A stretch of DNA of 14,924 bases from DASUSF01 sp036375275 (GCA_036375275.1 DASUSF010000374.1:1-14924), one strand, 5' to 3'. Shown: positions 1 through 8,906, counted from the stretch's first letter. Translations and numbers: made by a program. The notes: generated from the sequence alone by a model not told the origin.

Positions 1-614
1 CGGATCGCCTGCCTCTGCGCGGCGCACGCCTCCAGCGCCTCGGGGTCCGGCGGCGGCCGGCCGAAGCGGGCGAAGAAGCGGAAGAAGCGGAGGATCCGGA
101 GATGGTCCTCGGCGATCCGGCGTGCCGCCTCGCCGACGAACCGGACCCGGCCGGCCGCGAGGTCGGCCCGGCCGCCGAAGTAGTCGAACAGGCGGCCGGT
201 CCGGTCGCAGCTCATGGCGTTGATCGTGAAGTCCCGCCGCGCCGCGTCCGCCTCGAAGCTGTCGGTGAACGCGACCTCGGCATGGCGGCCGTCGGTCCGG
301 ACGTCGCGCCGGAGCGTCGTGATCTCGAACCGGTACGGGTGGATGATCGCGGTGATCGTGCCGTGCGCGTAGCCGGTCGGCACCGCCCGGATGCGGGCCC
401 GGGCGAGGAGGTCCTGGACCCGCTCCGGCGGCTCCGGCGTCGCGAGATCGAGGTCGGTCTGCTCGTCCGCCTCGCCGAGCAGCCCGTCGCGGACGCAGCC
501 GCCGACGAAGCGCGCCGGGCGGCCCTCCGCCTCGAGCGCATCCAGGACCCGCCGGCTCGCGTCGAGCCCGAGCCACCGCTGACCGGCCAGCGCTCGCTCC
601 GTGCCGGTGGTCAC
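1..614 (-). CDS. cca: CCA tRNA nucleotidyltransferase, 3'-truncated by window edge
   Basis: Adds or repairs the 3' CCA end of tRNAs in the cytoplasm using CTP and ATP. About 204 N-terminal residues are visible; the C-terminal body and tail lie beyond the left edge. Class II nucleotidyltransferase signatures are clear: the glycine-rich GGCVRDGLLG loop at residues 38-47, the catalytic carboxylate pair in TDLDLAT (D54, D56), the RRDFTINAM motif at 126-134, and the neck-domain stretch ending in RILRFFRFFARFG near 173-185. The start is a GTG at 614 that overlaps the TGA of the upstream membrane-protein gene as GTGA, so translation is probably coupled. The reading frame is open further upstream but offers no better start. 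It is the last visible gene of a four-gene minus-strand cluster. The family call is very secure; whether it is a full CCA-adding enzyme or a split C- or A-adding enzyme cannot be judged from this fragment. Confidence 0.95.
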   Translation of the reverse strand, partial: MTTGTERALAGQRWLGLDASRRVLDALEAEGRPARFVGGCVRDGLLGEADEQTDLDLATPEPPERVQDLLARARIRAVPTGYAHGTITAIIHPYRFEITTLRRDVRTDGRHAEVAFTDSFEADAARRDFTINAMSCDRTGRLFDYFGGRADLAAGRVRFVGEAARRIAEDHLRILRFFRFFARFGRPPPDPEALEACAAQRQAI

Positions 615-883
615 CGCTCGATCCCGGGCCTCACCGTGCGGCCGGGCACGACGTCGCCGTCCTCGAGGTGCGGCGGCACGTAGACCTCCTCGGGCGGGGC
701 GCCCGAGAGCAGGCTCCAGCCGATCAGGCTCAGCGCGAGCAGGACCACGCCGGCGCCGAGCAGGACCAGCCAGGGCGTGTCCTCCAGCCAGTCGACGCTC
801 CGGCCGCGGGTCGCCCAGACCACGGTCAGGTAGATCACCAGGGGCAGGAGCAGCGGCAGGAGGTAGTTGAGCAGGAACCGCAC
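611..883 (-). CDS. small two-helix membrane protein, DUF6111-like
   Basis: A 90-residue protein with two hydrophobic segments, at about residues 3-23 and 39-60, separated by a short polar loop (ATRGRSVDWLEDTP). The C-terminal tail is polar and contains YVPPHLEDGDVVPG. From memory, this layout and tail resemble the alphaproteobacterial DUF6111 family, which is often found beside the CCA-adding enzyme gene; I could not verify it by search. Function is unknown. It starts at GTG 883, nine bases after the stop of the NUDIX gene, and its TGA overlaps the GTG of the CCA gene. The tight packing argues that it is a real, expressed gene and not a chance frame. No catalytic motif is visible, and the tail would face the cytoplasm or periplasm depending on topology. 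Confidence 0.8.
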   Translation of the reverse strand: MRFLLNYLLPLLLPLVIYLTVVWATRGRSVDWLEDTPWLVLLGAGVVLLALSLIGWSLLSGAPPEEVYVPPHLEDGDVVPGRTVRPGIER

Positions 884-892
884 GGGCGCGCC

Positions 893-1513
893 TCAGCTGC
901 GGAGCAGGGCGGAGAGGTTGACCAGGATGCCGGCGGTCGCCCCCCAGATGAAGCGGTTCTGGTAGGGCAGGACGAAATAGCTCCGGGTGTGCGGCCCGCG
1001 CCGGTAGGTCTGGCGGCGGTGGTTGGCCGGGTCGACGATGAAGCGGAGCGGCACCTCGAAGGCGTCCGCGACCTCGAACGAGTCGAGCCGGAGATCGATC
1101 GGCGGCGTGATCCAGCCGACCATCGGGTGGATCCGGAAGCCGGTGATGGTGTCGTAGGGCTCGAGCTCTCCCAGCACCTCCACCCGACCGGCCTCCAGCC
1201 CGATCTCCTCCTCCGCCTCGCGCAGCGCGGTCGCGATCAGGCTCGGGTCGCCCGCCTCGCACCGTCCGCCGGGGAAGCTGATCTGGCCGGCATGATCGCG
1301 CAGGTGATCGGTCCGCTGGGTCAGCAGCACCGCCGGCTCGGGCGAGCGGTCCACGATCCCGACCAGCACCGCCGCCGGCACCGGCTCGGGCCGCGCCGGC
1401 TGGACGTGCACGCCGTCGTCGCCGGGGAGCCCCGCGGGCCGCAGCTCGGGCGGCGGGTCGAGGCGCCGGCGCAGCTCCTCGCGGGTCAGGGTCAGGGGAG
1501 GCTCCGCTGCCAT
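893..1513 (-). CDS. NUDIX hydrolase, CoA pyrophosphatase type
   Basis: A 206-residue protein expected to hydrolyse the pyrophosphate bond of coenzyme A or its derivatives. The CoA-NUDIX signature is present: LLTQRTDHLRDHAGQISF followed by PGGR at residues 63-84, then the NUDIX helix ALREAEEEIGL at 96-106, whose glutamates bind the catalytic divalent metals. The length suits the family. The frame is open well upstream through the DUF1285 gene, but ATG 1513 is preferred: AGGG lies five bases before it and it falls just after the TGA of the upstream gene. Eleven bases separate it from that stop and nine from the next start, so it belongs to the same operon. The usual first glutamate of the generic NUDIX box is shifted or replaced (EAGDPS region), as is common in CoA-type members. 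Substrate is inferred from family only. Confidence 0.9.
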   Translation of the reverse strand: MAAEPPLTLTREELRRRLDPPPELRPAGLPGDDGVHVQPARPEPVPAAVLVGIVDRSPEPAVLLTQRTDHLRDHAGQISFPGGRCEAGDPSLIATALREAEEEIGLEAGRVEVLGELEPYDTITGFRIHPMVGWITPPIDLRLDSFEVADAFEVPLRFIVDPANHRRQTYRRGPHTRSYFVLPYQNRFIWGATAGILVNLSALLRS

Positions 1514-1524
1514 CGCCACCCTGA

Positions 1525-2115
1525 TCAGGTCGAGGCGGCGTCCAGCGGGAAGAACCGCCCCCGGCTCCAGACGCCGAAGCGCGGCCGGCCGTCCACCGCC
1601 GCCTCCCCGCCGAGCTCGACCAGCTCGTAGTAGACCGCACGCAGCAGGCGCGCCTCGAGCCCGTCCCGGACCAGCACGTAGGGGACCAGCTCGGCATCGC
1701 CGACGTCCGGGTGCGCGGGCGGGCGGACCCGGAGCGGGTGCGCCTCCCCGACCTCGACCCACTGGTCGAGGTTGGTCCGCAGGCGGAGCTGCCGGGCGTC
1801 GCCGGCGCCCGAGGCCTCGAGCTCGACCGCGACGAATGGCGCGTCCTCGACCAGGATCTCGACCCGCTCGACCGGCGTCACCAGCCAGAACCGGTCGCCT
1901 TCGCGCCGGAGCACGGAGGCGAACAGCCTGACCAGCGGCAGCCGGCGAATCGCGGTGCCCTCGTAGGTCCAGGTGCCGTCGGCCTTGATGCCGAGCCCCT
2001 CGCTCACCGGCAGGCCCGGCCCGCCCGCCGCCGGCTCGTCGCCGGAAGCCGCGCCCGGGTCTTGATCCGAAGCGGTGTCCGTCCCCATTATCATCCGGTC
2101 GCTCTCATCGGCCAT
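1525..2115 (-). CDS. DUF1285 domain protein
   Basis: A soluble 196-residue protein matching the DUF1285 family, whose biochemical role is unknown. The conserved core starts near residue 42 (GIKADGTWTYEGTAIRR) and includes LVRLFASVLRREGDRFWLVTP (about 61-81), PFVAVELE (93-100), RTNLDQWVEVG (113-123) and the C-terminal FGVWSRGRFFPL (180-191). Residues 9-40 form a low-complexity acidic, glycine- and alanine-rich extension. Three in-frame ATG codons compete, at 2115, 2094 and 2088. I chose 2115 because AGAGGG sits seven bases upstream (2123-2128); the later two lack a clear ribosome site, but a shorter N-terminus is possible. It is the first gene of the minus-strand cluster and divergent from the MoxR gene. 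Confidence 0.88.
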   Translation of the reverse strand: MADESDRMIMGTDTASDQDPGAASGDEPAAGGPGLPVSEGLGIKADGTWTYEGTAIRRLPLVRLFASVLRREGDRFWLVTPVERVEILVEDAPFVAVELEASGAGDARQLRLRTNLDQWVEVGEAHPLRVRPPAHPDVGDAELVPYVLVRDGLEARLLRAVYYELVELGGEAAVDGRPRFGVWSRGRFFPLDAAST

Positions 2116-2151
2116 CCGGCCACCCTCTCCGCCAGCCGCGGGTTCAGCTGC
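2089..2151. promoter_or_regulatory. compact divergent control region between DUF1285 and MoxR genes
   Basis: Only 36 bases (2116-2151) separate the two divergent start codons, and these are GC-rich with no recognisable promoter. The best -10-like hexamer for the MoxR operon is TATCAT at 2089-2094 on the plus strand, five of six matches to TATAAT. It lies inside the 5' end of the DUF1285 gene and would give a leader of about 50 bases. A TTGATC at 2062-2067 could be a -35 element, but the 21-base spacer is too long. Treat this as a candidate only. Confidence 0.2.
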
Positions 2152-3125
<974 letters not shown>

Positions 3126-3144
<19 letters not shown>

Positions 3145-4031
3145 GCCATCCCGAGCGTGCCCTCTCCCGCCTCCGGCAGGATGCCGAGAGCCTCGCCGAC
3201 CGGCTGCCGCCGCTCCTGGTCGCCGCGGACCGGGTGGCGATGACGGTCGCGCAGGGCGTGCACGGCCGGCGCCGGGTCGGGATTGGCGAGACCTTCTGGC
3301 AGTTCCGGCCGTACCAGTCGGGCGACCCGACGCACCGGATCGACTGGCGCCAGTCGGCGCGCAGCTCCCAGGTCTTCCTGCGCGAGGAGGAGTGGGAGGC
3401 GGCGGAGAGCGTCTGGCTGTGGTGCGACGCCTCGGACTCGATGCACTACAGCTCGCGGGCGGAGCTGCCGAGCAAGCTCGAGCGCACCGTCCTGCTGGCG
3501 CTCGCGCTGGCGGCGCTGCTCACCCGGGCCGGTGAGCGGGTCGGCCTGCTCGGCAGCCAGCGCCGGGCCGCGGGCGGGCGTTCCGGCCTGGAGCGCCTGG
3601 TCGAGAACCTGCGCACCAGCCTCCGGGCGAGCGACAGCCTGCCGCCGCCCGAATCGCTGCCGCGACATGCCCGTCTGGTGCTGATCAGCGACTTCTTCAC
3701 CCCGCCGGAGGCGCTGCGCGAGCGCCTGCGCACGTTCCTCGCGATGGGCGTGCGCGGGCACCTGCTGCAGGTGCTCGATCCGGCCGAGCCGGCCCTGCCG
3801 TTCGCCGGCCGGGTGCGCTTCGAGGGGGTCGAGCAGGAAGGGGCGGCGCTGATCGGCAAGGTCGAGGACGTCCGGGGACGCTATCAGAACCGGCTCGAGG
3901 CGCATCGTCTGGCGCTGCACGATCTCGCCCGGCAGCTCGGGTGGACGTTCGCGAGCCACGTCGCTGACCGCCCGGTCGAGCCGGCGGTGCTCGCCCTCTA
4001 CACCGCGCTCGGCATCCGGATGAGGCGCTGA
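3126..4031 (+). CDS. DUF58 protein with vWA-like metal site
   Basis: A 301-residue protein of the DUF58 family, the usual partner of MoxR ATPases. The signature block GRRRVGIGETFWQFRPYQ with SGDPTHRIDW and RQSARS spans residues 47-80. A vWA-like fold follows, with an intact MIDAS-type DASDS at 101-105 and a second acidic position in LVLISDFF (D189). No membrane helix longer than a weak hydrophobic run (122-132) is seen, so it is probably cytoplasmic or peripheral. It starts with GTG 3126 inside the MoxR gene (19-base overlap), as no other early start exists before the conserved block. Its TGA shares one base with the ATG of the next gene. Expected role: metal-dependent adaptor between the ATPase and the membrane components; this is inferred from family pairing, not shown. 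Confidence 0.93.
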
Positions 4032-6775
4032 TGCTCGGGCTCGGCTGGCTCGGCTTCACCCAGCCCTGGCTGCTCGCGGCGCTGCTCGGGCTGCCCGCGC
4101 TGTGGTGGCTGCTCCGGATCATCCCGCCGGCGCCGCAGCGCATCCGGTTTCCCGCGATCCGCTTCCTGTTCGGGCTCGAGCCCGAGGAGGAGACCTCGGC
4201 GCGCACGCCGCTCTGGCTGCTGATCCTGCGGCTCGCGCTCGCGGCGCTGCTGATCCTGGCGCTCGCCGGGCCGGTGCTCAACCCCGAGCCCGAGCTCGAC
4301 GGCGACGGACCGATGGTGGTGGTGGTCGACGACGGCTGGGCGGCGGCCGCGGCCTGGGACGAGCGGCTCCGCACCCTGGAGCGGTTCGCCGAGCGGGCGA
4401 CCCGCACCAACCGCGAGGTGGTGCTGGTGCACACCGCGCCGCAGCCGGGTCAGTCACCGGTGCAGCGGATGAGCGCCACCGACGCCGCGAGCCTCGTGCC
4501 CTCCCTCCGGCCGAAGCCCTGGCCGGTCGACCGGGCGGCGGCGCTGGCCGCGCTCCGGGCCGAGACCGTCACCGACGCCGAGGTGGTCTGGCTGAGCGAC
4601 GGCGTGGCCGACAGCGGCGAGGCGCGGCGCGATGCGCGGAGCTTCGCGAACGCGCTCGGCGAGATCGGCGAGGTGGTGGTGTACGTCGAGCCCGCCGACC
4701 AGCGCTCGCCCCTGCTGCGCGCGCCCGAGCTCGACGAGGAAGGCCTCCGGGTCGCGCTCGACCGGCCGGCCGCCGGCCCCGCCGAGGCCAGGGCCGTGCG
4801 CGCCATCGGGCCGGACGGCGAGACCCTGGCGCGGCGCGCGGTGGCGTTCGAGGACGGCGCCCGGCGGGCCGAGGCGCCGATCGACCTGCCGACCGACGTG
4901 CTCAACCGGATCGCCCGGATCGAGGTCGATCCGCCGGTCGGGGTCGCCGGGGTGGTCCTGCTCGACGAGCGCTGGCGGCGCCGCGTGGTCGGCATGATCG
5001 GCCCGGCGGCGGCGCAGGAGCCGCAGCCCCTGCTCGCCGACCTGTACTACGTCGAGCGCGCGCTCGGGCCCCACGCCGAGCTCCGCCGGGGCGCCATCGG
5101 CGCGCTGCTCGAGCAGCGCCTCTCGGCGCTGGTCCTGCCGGACAGCGCGGTGGTCTCGCCGCGGGACCGCGAGCGGCTGGGCGCGTGGATCGAGGACGGC
5201 GGGGTGCTGATCCGCTTCGCCGGGCCGCGGCTCGCGAGCAACGAGATGCCCGGCGACCGGCTGGTCGCGGTCGAGCTCCGCCGTGGCGACCGGAACCTCG
5301 ACGGCGCGCTCACCTGGGCGGAGCCGCTGCCGCTGACCTCGTTCAATCCGGATGGGCCGCTGCACGATCTCAGGGTGGTCGAAGGCGACGTGGTGGTGCG
5401 CCGGCAGGTGCTGGCCCAGCCGGGGCCGGAGCTCGCCGCCCGGAGCTGGGCCCGGCTCGCCGACGGCACGCCCCTGGTGACCGGCGCGCGGCGCGGGGAG
5501 GGCTGGCTGGTCCTGGTCCACACCACCTCGAACACCTCGTGGTCGTCGCTGCCGCTCTCCGGGGTGTTCGTCGACATGCTGCAGCGGATCGTCGGCCTCG
5601 GCGCCGGCGCCGCCGGCGCGGCCCGCGGGCCGCTCGCGCCGCTCAAGGTCCTGGACGCCGACGGCCGCCTCACCGAGCCGCCGGCGGCGGTCGAGCCGGT
5701 CGATGCGGCGCGGTTCGCCGAGACGCGGGTCAGCGCCATCCACCCGGCGGGGTTGTACGGGCCGGTCGGCGCGAGCGAGGAGGTCGCCGGCGACGCCCTG
5801 AACCTGTCCTCCGCGGTGCTCGACCTGCAGGCGCTGGAGACCGTCGACTTCGGCGCGGAAACCCGACCCTTCGCCGAAGGCTCGGAGATCGACCTGATGC
5901 CATGGCTGCTGCTGGCGGCGCTCCTCCTGGCGCTCGCCGACACCGTGATCGGCCTCGCGATGCGCGGCCTGCTGCCGCGCCTGGGTCCGTCGGCGGCTGC
6001 CGCATCCGCGCTCGCGCTCCTGGCGCTGCCGGGCGACGGCGCGGCGCAGGTCGACGACAGCATCGTCGCCGCCACCTCGGAGACCCGGCTCGCCTACGTC
6101 CTGACCGGCCTGCCCGGCGTCGACGAGGTGAGCCACCAGGGGCTCCAGGGGCTGAGCCTCGTGCTCAACCGGCGGACCGCGGTCGAGGCCGGCGAGCCGC
6201 GTGCGGTCGACGTCGCGGCCGACGAGCTGGCGCTGTTCCCGCTGCTCTACTGGCCGGTGCCGGTCGACCATCCGGACCTCTCGCCGGAGGCGCGGGAGCG
6301 GGTCGCGACCTACCTCCAGAACGGCGGCATGATCCTGTTCGACACCGGCGACGCCGGCAACCTGATCCCGGGCCAGGGCGGGCCGGGGCCGGGCGAGCTC
6401 CGGCTGCGCGAGCTCCTCGACGGGGTCAGCCTGCCGCCGCTCGAGCCGGTCCCGGAGGACCATACCCTGACCCGCTCGTTCTATCTCCTGCAGGAGTTCC
6501 CCGGCCGCTGGACCGGGCGCACCGTGTGGGTCGACCGGGTCGAGCCCGAGGTCAACGACGGCGTGTCCTCGATCGTGATCGGCAGCCACGACTGGTCGGC
6601 GGCGTGGGCGATCGACGAGTTCGGCATGGCCGCCTTCCCGGTGATGCCCGGCGGCGAGCGCCAGCGCGAGATGGCGCGGCGCTTCGGGGTCAACCTCGTG
6701 ATGTACGCGCTGACCGGCAACTACAAGACCGACCAGGTGCACATCCCGGCGCTGCTGGAGCGCCTCGGCCAATGA
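4031..6775 (+). CDS. BatA-type membrane protein with C-terminal DUF4159 domain
   Basis: A 914-residue membrane-anchored protein. The N-terminus (1-85) is the BatA-type double helix: hydrophobic segments at about 10-30 and 60-81 separated by RIRFPAIRFLFGLEPEEE. Next comes a vWA-like region with a degenerate MIDAS (VVVVDDGWAA at about 96-105 where DxSxS is expected) and WLSDGVADS near 190. A GATase-like segment spans roughly 317-400 (RVVGMIGPA to GGVLIRFAGPR). A further helix lies near 624-645, then an Ala/Leu-rich segment (651-675), and a DUF4159 domain fills about 682-914, with LFPLLYWPVP and YLQNGGMILFDTGD. The whole protein contains no cysteine. ATG 4031 overlaps the DUF58 stop by one base, and its own stop overlaps the next ATG as ATGA. 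Probable role: large inner-membrane component of the MoxR complex, with bulky domains either side of the helices. Function is unknown. Confidence 0.92.
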   Translation: MLGLGWLGFTQPWLLAALLGLPALWWLLRIIPPAPQRIRFPAIRFLFGLEPEEETSARTPLWLLILRLALAALLILALAGPVLNPEPELDGDGPMVVVVDDGWAAAAAWDERLRTLERFAERATRTNREVVLVHTAPQPGQSPVQRMSATDAASLVPSLRPKPWPVDRAAALAALRAETVTDAEVVWLSDGVADSGEARRDARSFANALGEIGEVVVYVEPADQRSPLLRAPELDEEGLRVALDRPAAGPAEARAVRAIGPDGETLARRAVAFEDGARRAEAPIDLPTDVLNRIARIEVDPPVGVAGVVLLDERWRRRVVGMIGPAAAQEPQPLLADLYYVERALGPHAELRRGAIGALLEQRLSALVLPDSAVVSPRDRERLGAWIEDGGVLIRFAGPRLASNEMPGDRLVAVELRRGDRNLDGALTWAEPLPLTSFNPDGPLHDLRVVEGDVVVRRQVLAQPGPELAARSWARLADGTPLVTGARRGEGWLVLVHTTSNTSWSSLPLSGVFVDMLQRIVGLGAGAAGAARGPLAPLKVLDADGRLTEPPAAVEPVDAARFAETRVSAIHPAGLYGPVGASEEVAGDALNLSSAVLDLQALETVDFGAETRPFAEGSEIDLMPWLLLAALLLALADTVIGLAMRGLLPRLGPSAAAASALALLALPGDGAAQVDDSIVAATSETRLAYVLTGLPGVDEVSHQGLQGLSLVLNRRTAVEAGEPRAVDVAADELALFPLLYWPVPVDHPDLSPEARERVATYLQNGGMILFDTGDAGNLIPGQGGPGPGELRLRELLDGVSLPPLEPVPEDHTLTRSFYLLQEFPGRWTGRTVWVDRVEPEVNDGVSSIVIGSHDWSAAWAIDEFGMAAFPVMPGGERQREMARRFGVNLVMYALTGNYKTDQVHIPALLERLGQ

Positions 6776-8847
6776 TCGACGGCACCACGATCCACTTCGC
6801 GCCGCTGATCCCGTGGTGGCTGCTCTTGATCACCGCCCTCGCCGTCGCCCTGGTCGGCGGCCTCGCGCTGGCCCGGCGGGCGCGCGGCGCGCCGCTCCGG
6901 ATCGTCATGCTGGCGCTCGGGCTCCTGGTGCTCGCGAACCCGCTGATCGTGCGCGAGGAGCGGGAGATGCTGGACGACATCGCGCTCCTGGTGGTCGACC
7001 GCTCGCCGTCGCAGAAGATCGCGGGCCGGCCGGGGCAGACCGACGCGGCGCTGGCCCATCTGCGCGCCGAGCTCGATGCCCTCGGCGGGGTCGAGACGGT
7101 CGAGACCGTGGTCGAGGGCGACGGACGGGGCGGCACGCGGCTGTTCCGGGCGATCGGCGACATGCTCGCCGAGGTCGACCGCTCGCGGGTCGGCGGGCTG
7201 ATCGTGCTGTCGGACGGCCAGGTCCACGATGCGCCGGAGACGCTCGAGCAGCTCGGGTTCGATGCGCCGCTCCATCTGGCGCTCACCGGGCGGCCGGACG
7301 AGCACGACCGGCGGCTCCTGGTGGATCAGGTGCCGGACTACGCCATCGTCGACGACGAGCAGAGCATCACGCTCCGGGTCGAGGAGCAGCCGGCGGCCGC
7401 CGCCACCGGCCCGGTCGGGGTGACGCTTCGCCAGGACGGCGAGGTGATCGAGCGCCTGAGCCTGCGCCCCGGCCAGACCCGGACGGTGCCGTTCACCGTC
7501 GGGCGCGCCGGCCGGAGCGTGCTCGAGGTGGTCGCCGAGGAGGCGCCGGGCGAGCTCACCGTCCAGAACAACCGGCAGGTGTTCTTCGTCAACGGCGTGC
7601 GCGACCGGCTCCGCGTCCTGCTGGTGTCGGGCCAGCCGTACCCGGGGCTCCGGGTGTGGCGGAACCTGCTCAAGGCGGACCCGGCGGTCGATCTGGTCCA
7701 CTTCACCATCCTCCGCCCGCCGGAGAAGCAGGACGGGACGCCGATCCGCGAGCTGGCGCTGATCGCGTTCCCGTCGCGCGAGCTGTTCGAGGTCAAGCTC
7801 GGCGAGTTCGACCTCGTGATCTTCGACCGCTACTCCAGGCGCGGCCTGCTGCCGCTCGCCTACCTCGACAACGTCGCCCGCTACGTCGAGGAGGGCGGCG
7901 CGATGCTCGAGGTCGCGGGGCCCGAGTTCGCCCACCCGCTCAGCCTCTACCGGACGCCGCTCTCGCGGGTCCTGCCGGCCCGGCCATCCGGCGTGGTCTA
8001 CGAGCGCGGCTTCGTGCCGGCGCTGACCGAGATCGGCCACCGCCACCCGGTGACCTCGGGCCTGCTGCCGCCGGACGCCGGCGAGGACGACCTGGAGGGC
8101 GCCTGGGGCCGCTGGTTCCGGCAGATCGACGTCGAGGTCGCGGACTCGCAGGTCCTGATGAGCGGGGTCAACGAGCAGCCGCTGCTGGTGCTGGAGCGGA
8201 TCGGCGAGGGGCGGGTCGCGCAGCTGCTCTCGGATCACGCCTGGCTGTGGGCGCGCGGCTTCGAGGAGGGCGGGCCGCAGGGCCTGATGCTGCGCCGGCT
8301 GGTGCACTGGCTGATGCAGGAGCCGGAGCTCGAGGAGGAGGCGCTGAGCGCCGCGCCGGCCGGCGACCGGCTGGTGATCGAGCGCCGCTCGCTCAGCCCG
8401 GAGCCGGGCACGGTGGACCTCGTGGCGCCGGACGGCGGGCGGACCCGGATCGAGCTCGAATCGGTCGGCGACGGCCGGGCCCGGGCCACGGTGGAGGCAA
8501 CCGACGCCGGTCTCTACGAGATCCGGGACGGCGAGCACACGACCTTCGCCGCGGTCCGCCCGGTCGGCGCCGAGGAGCTCGCCGACATGCGGGCGACCGA
8601 GGAGCCGCTGGCACCGCTGGTCGAGGCGAGCGGCGGCGCGGTGCGCTGGCTGGAGGACGACCCGACCCCCGACCTCCGCCGCGTCGCCGCCGATCGCGCC
8701 GCCGCCGGGCGCGGCTGGCTGGGGGTGCAGCGGAACGAGCGCTACGTGGTGCTCGGCGCCGATCAGATGTCCCTGTTCCCGGCGCTGCTCGCGCTCATCC
8801 TCCTGCTCGGGACGCTGGGCGCCGCCTGGTACCGCGAAGGCCGCTGA
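6772..8847 (+). CDS. membrane vWA and glutamine-amidotransferase-like protein
   Basis: A 691-residue protein with two N-terminal helices (about 13-33 and 43-60) and one at the C-terminus (668-686). Between them are a vWA domain (about 68-175), a beta-rich Ig-like segment (190-275), a GATase1-like domain (280-520) and a second beta-rich segment (530-595). The vWA metal site looks complete: DRSPS at 76-80, the threonine of GGTRLFRAI (T122) and LSDGQ (D148). The GATase-like part shows RVLLVSGQPYPG (281-292), DLVIFDRYS, YVEEGGAMLEVAGPEF (371-386), HPVTSG (425-430) and RVAQLLSDHAWLW (481-493). There is no cysteine anywhere, so glutaminase chemistry is not possible; the domain is probably structural or ligand-binding. 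ATG 6772 overlaps the preceding stop as ATGA. It is the last gene of the MoxR operon. The name follows the Pfam GATase1-like family; the true role is unknown. Confidence 0.9.
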   Translation: MIDGTTIHFAPLIPWWLLLITALAVALVGGLALARRARGAPLRIVMLALGLLVLANPLIVREEREMLDDIALLVVDRSPSQKIAGRPGQTDAALAHLRAELDALGGVETVETVVEGDGRGGTRLFRAIGDMLAEVDRSRVGGLIVLSDGQVHDAPETLEQLGFDAPLHLALTGRPDEHDRRLLVDQVPDYAIVDDEQSITLRVEEQPAAAATGPVGVTLRQDGEVIERLSLRPGQTRTVPFTVGRAGRSVLEVVAEEAPGELTVQNNRQVFFVNGVRDRLRVLLVSGQPYPGLRVWRNLLKADPAVDLVHFTILRPPEKQDGTPIRELALIAFPSRELFEVKLGEFDLVIFDRYSRRGLLPLAYLDNVARYVEEGGAMLEVAGPEFAHPLSLYRTPLSRVLPARPSGVVYERGFVPALTEIGHRHPVTSGLLPPDAGEDDLEGAWGRWFRQIDVEVADSQVLMSGVNEQPLLVLERIGEGRVAQLLSDHAWLWARGFEEGGPQGLMLRRLVHWLMQEPELEEEALSAAPAGDRLVIERRSLSPEPGTVDLVAPDGGRTRIELESVGDGRARATVEATDAGLYEIRDGEHTTFAAVRPVGAEELADMRATEEPLAPLVEASGGAVRWLEDDPTPDLRRVAADRAAAGRGWLGVQRNERYVVLGADQMSLFPALLALILLLGTLGAAWYREGR

Positions 8848-8850
8848 TCC

Positions 8851-8872
8851 GGAGGGGGGCAGGAGGGGGGCA
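8851..8872 (+). repeat. 11-base tandem repeat, two copies
   Basis: GGAGGGGGGCA occurs twice head to tail just after the stop of the GATase-like gene, followed by a partial third unit (GAGGGGA). It lies in the non-coding gap before the histidine kinase gene. Confidence 0.9.
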
Positions 8873-8887
8873 GAGGGGAGCCCTGGG
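8854..8887 (+). other. putative G-quadruplex motif
   Basis: Four G-runs of 6, 6, 4 and 3 bases (8854-8859, 8865-8870, 8875-8878, 8885-8887) are separated by loops of 5, 4 and 6 bases, which meets the usual G3+N1-7 rule. The runs are on the coding strand, so the motif would also be present in any transcript reading from the MoxR operon into the kinase gene. Folding in vivo is not shown. Confidence 0.5.
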
Positions 8888-8898
8888 CGGACCTCCCC
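8875..8898 (+). terminator. hairpin downstream of the MoxR operon, no U tract
   Basis: GGGGAG (8875-8880) pairs with CTCCCC (8893-8898) around a 12-base loop, 27 bases after the last stop of the MoxR operon. There is no run of T after it, so it would be a weak or factor-dependent terminator. It shares its left arm with the G-quadruplex motif, so the two structures would exclude each other. Confidence 0.3.
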
Positions 8899-8906
8899 GA
8901 CCGATC

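Noticed and set aside
1711..2151. N-terminal extension of the MoxR protein
   Set aside because: The extension is antisense to the DUF1285 gene and is low complexity. MoxR proteins normally begin near the chosen ATG.
5596..5625. GC-only palindromic stretch in the 914-residue gene
   Set aside because: It encodes an Ala/Gly-rich linker in frame. The repeated GGCGCC look follows from Ala/Gly codons in this genome, with no sign of a separate element.
4102..6771. Open frame upstream of and continuous with the 691-residue GATase-like gene
   Set aside because: It lies out of frame inside the 914-residue gene and has no recognisable domain. The ATGA junction at 6772 gives a far better start.
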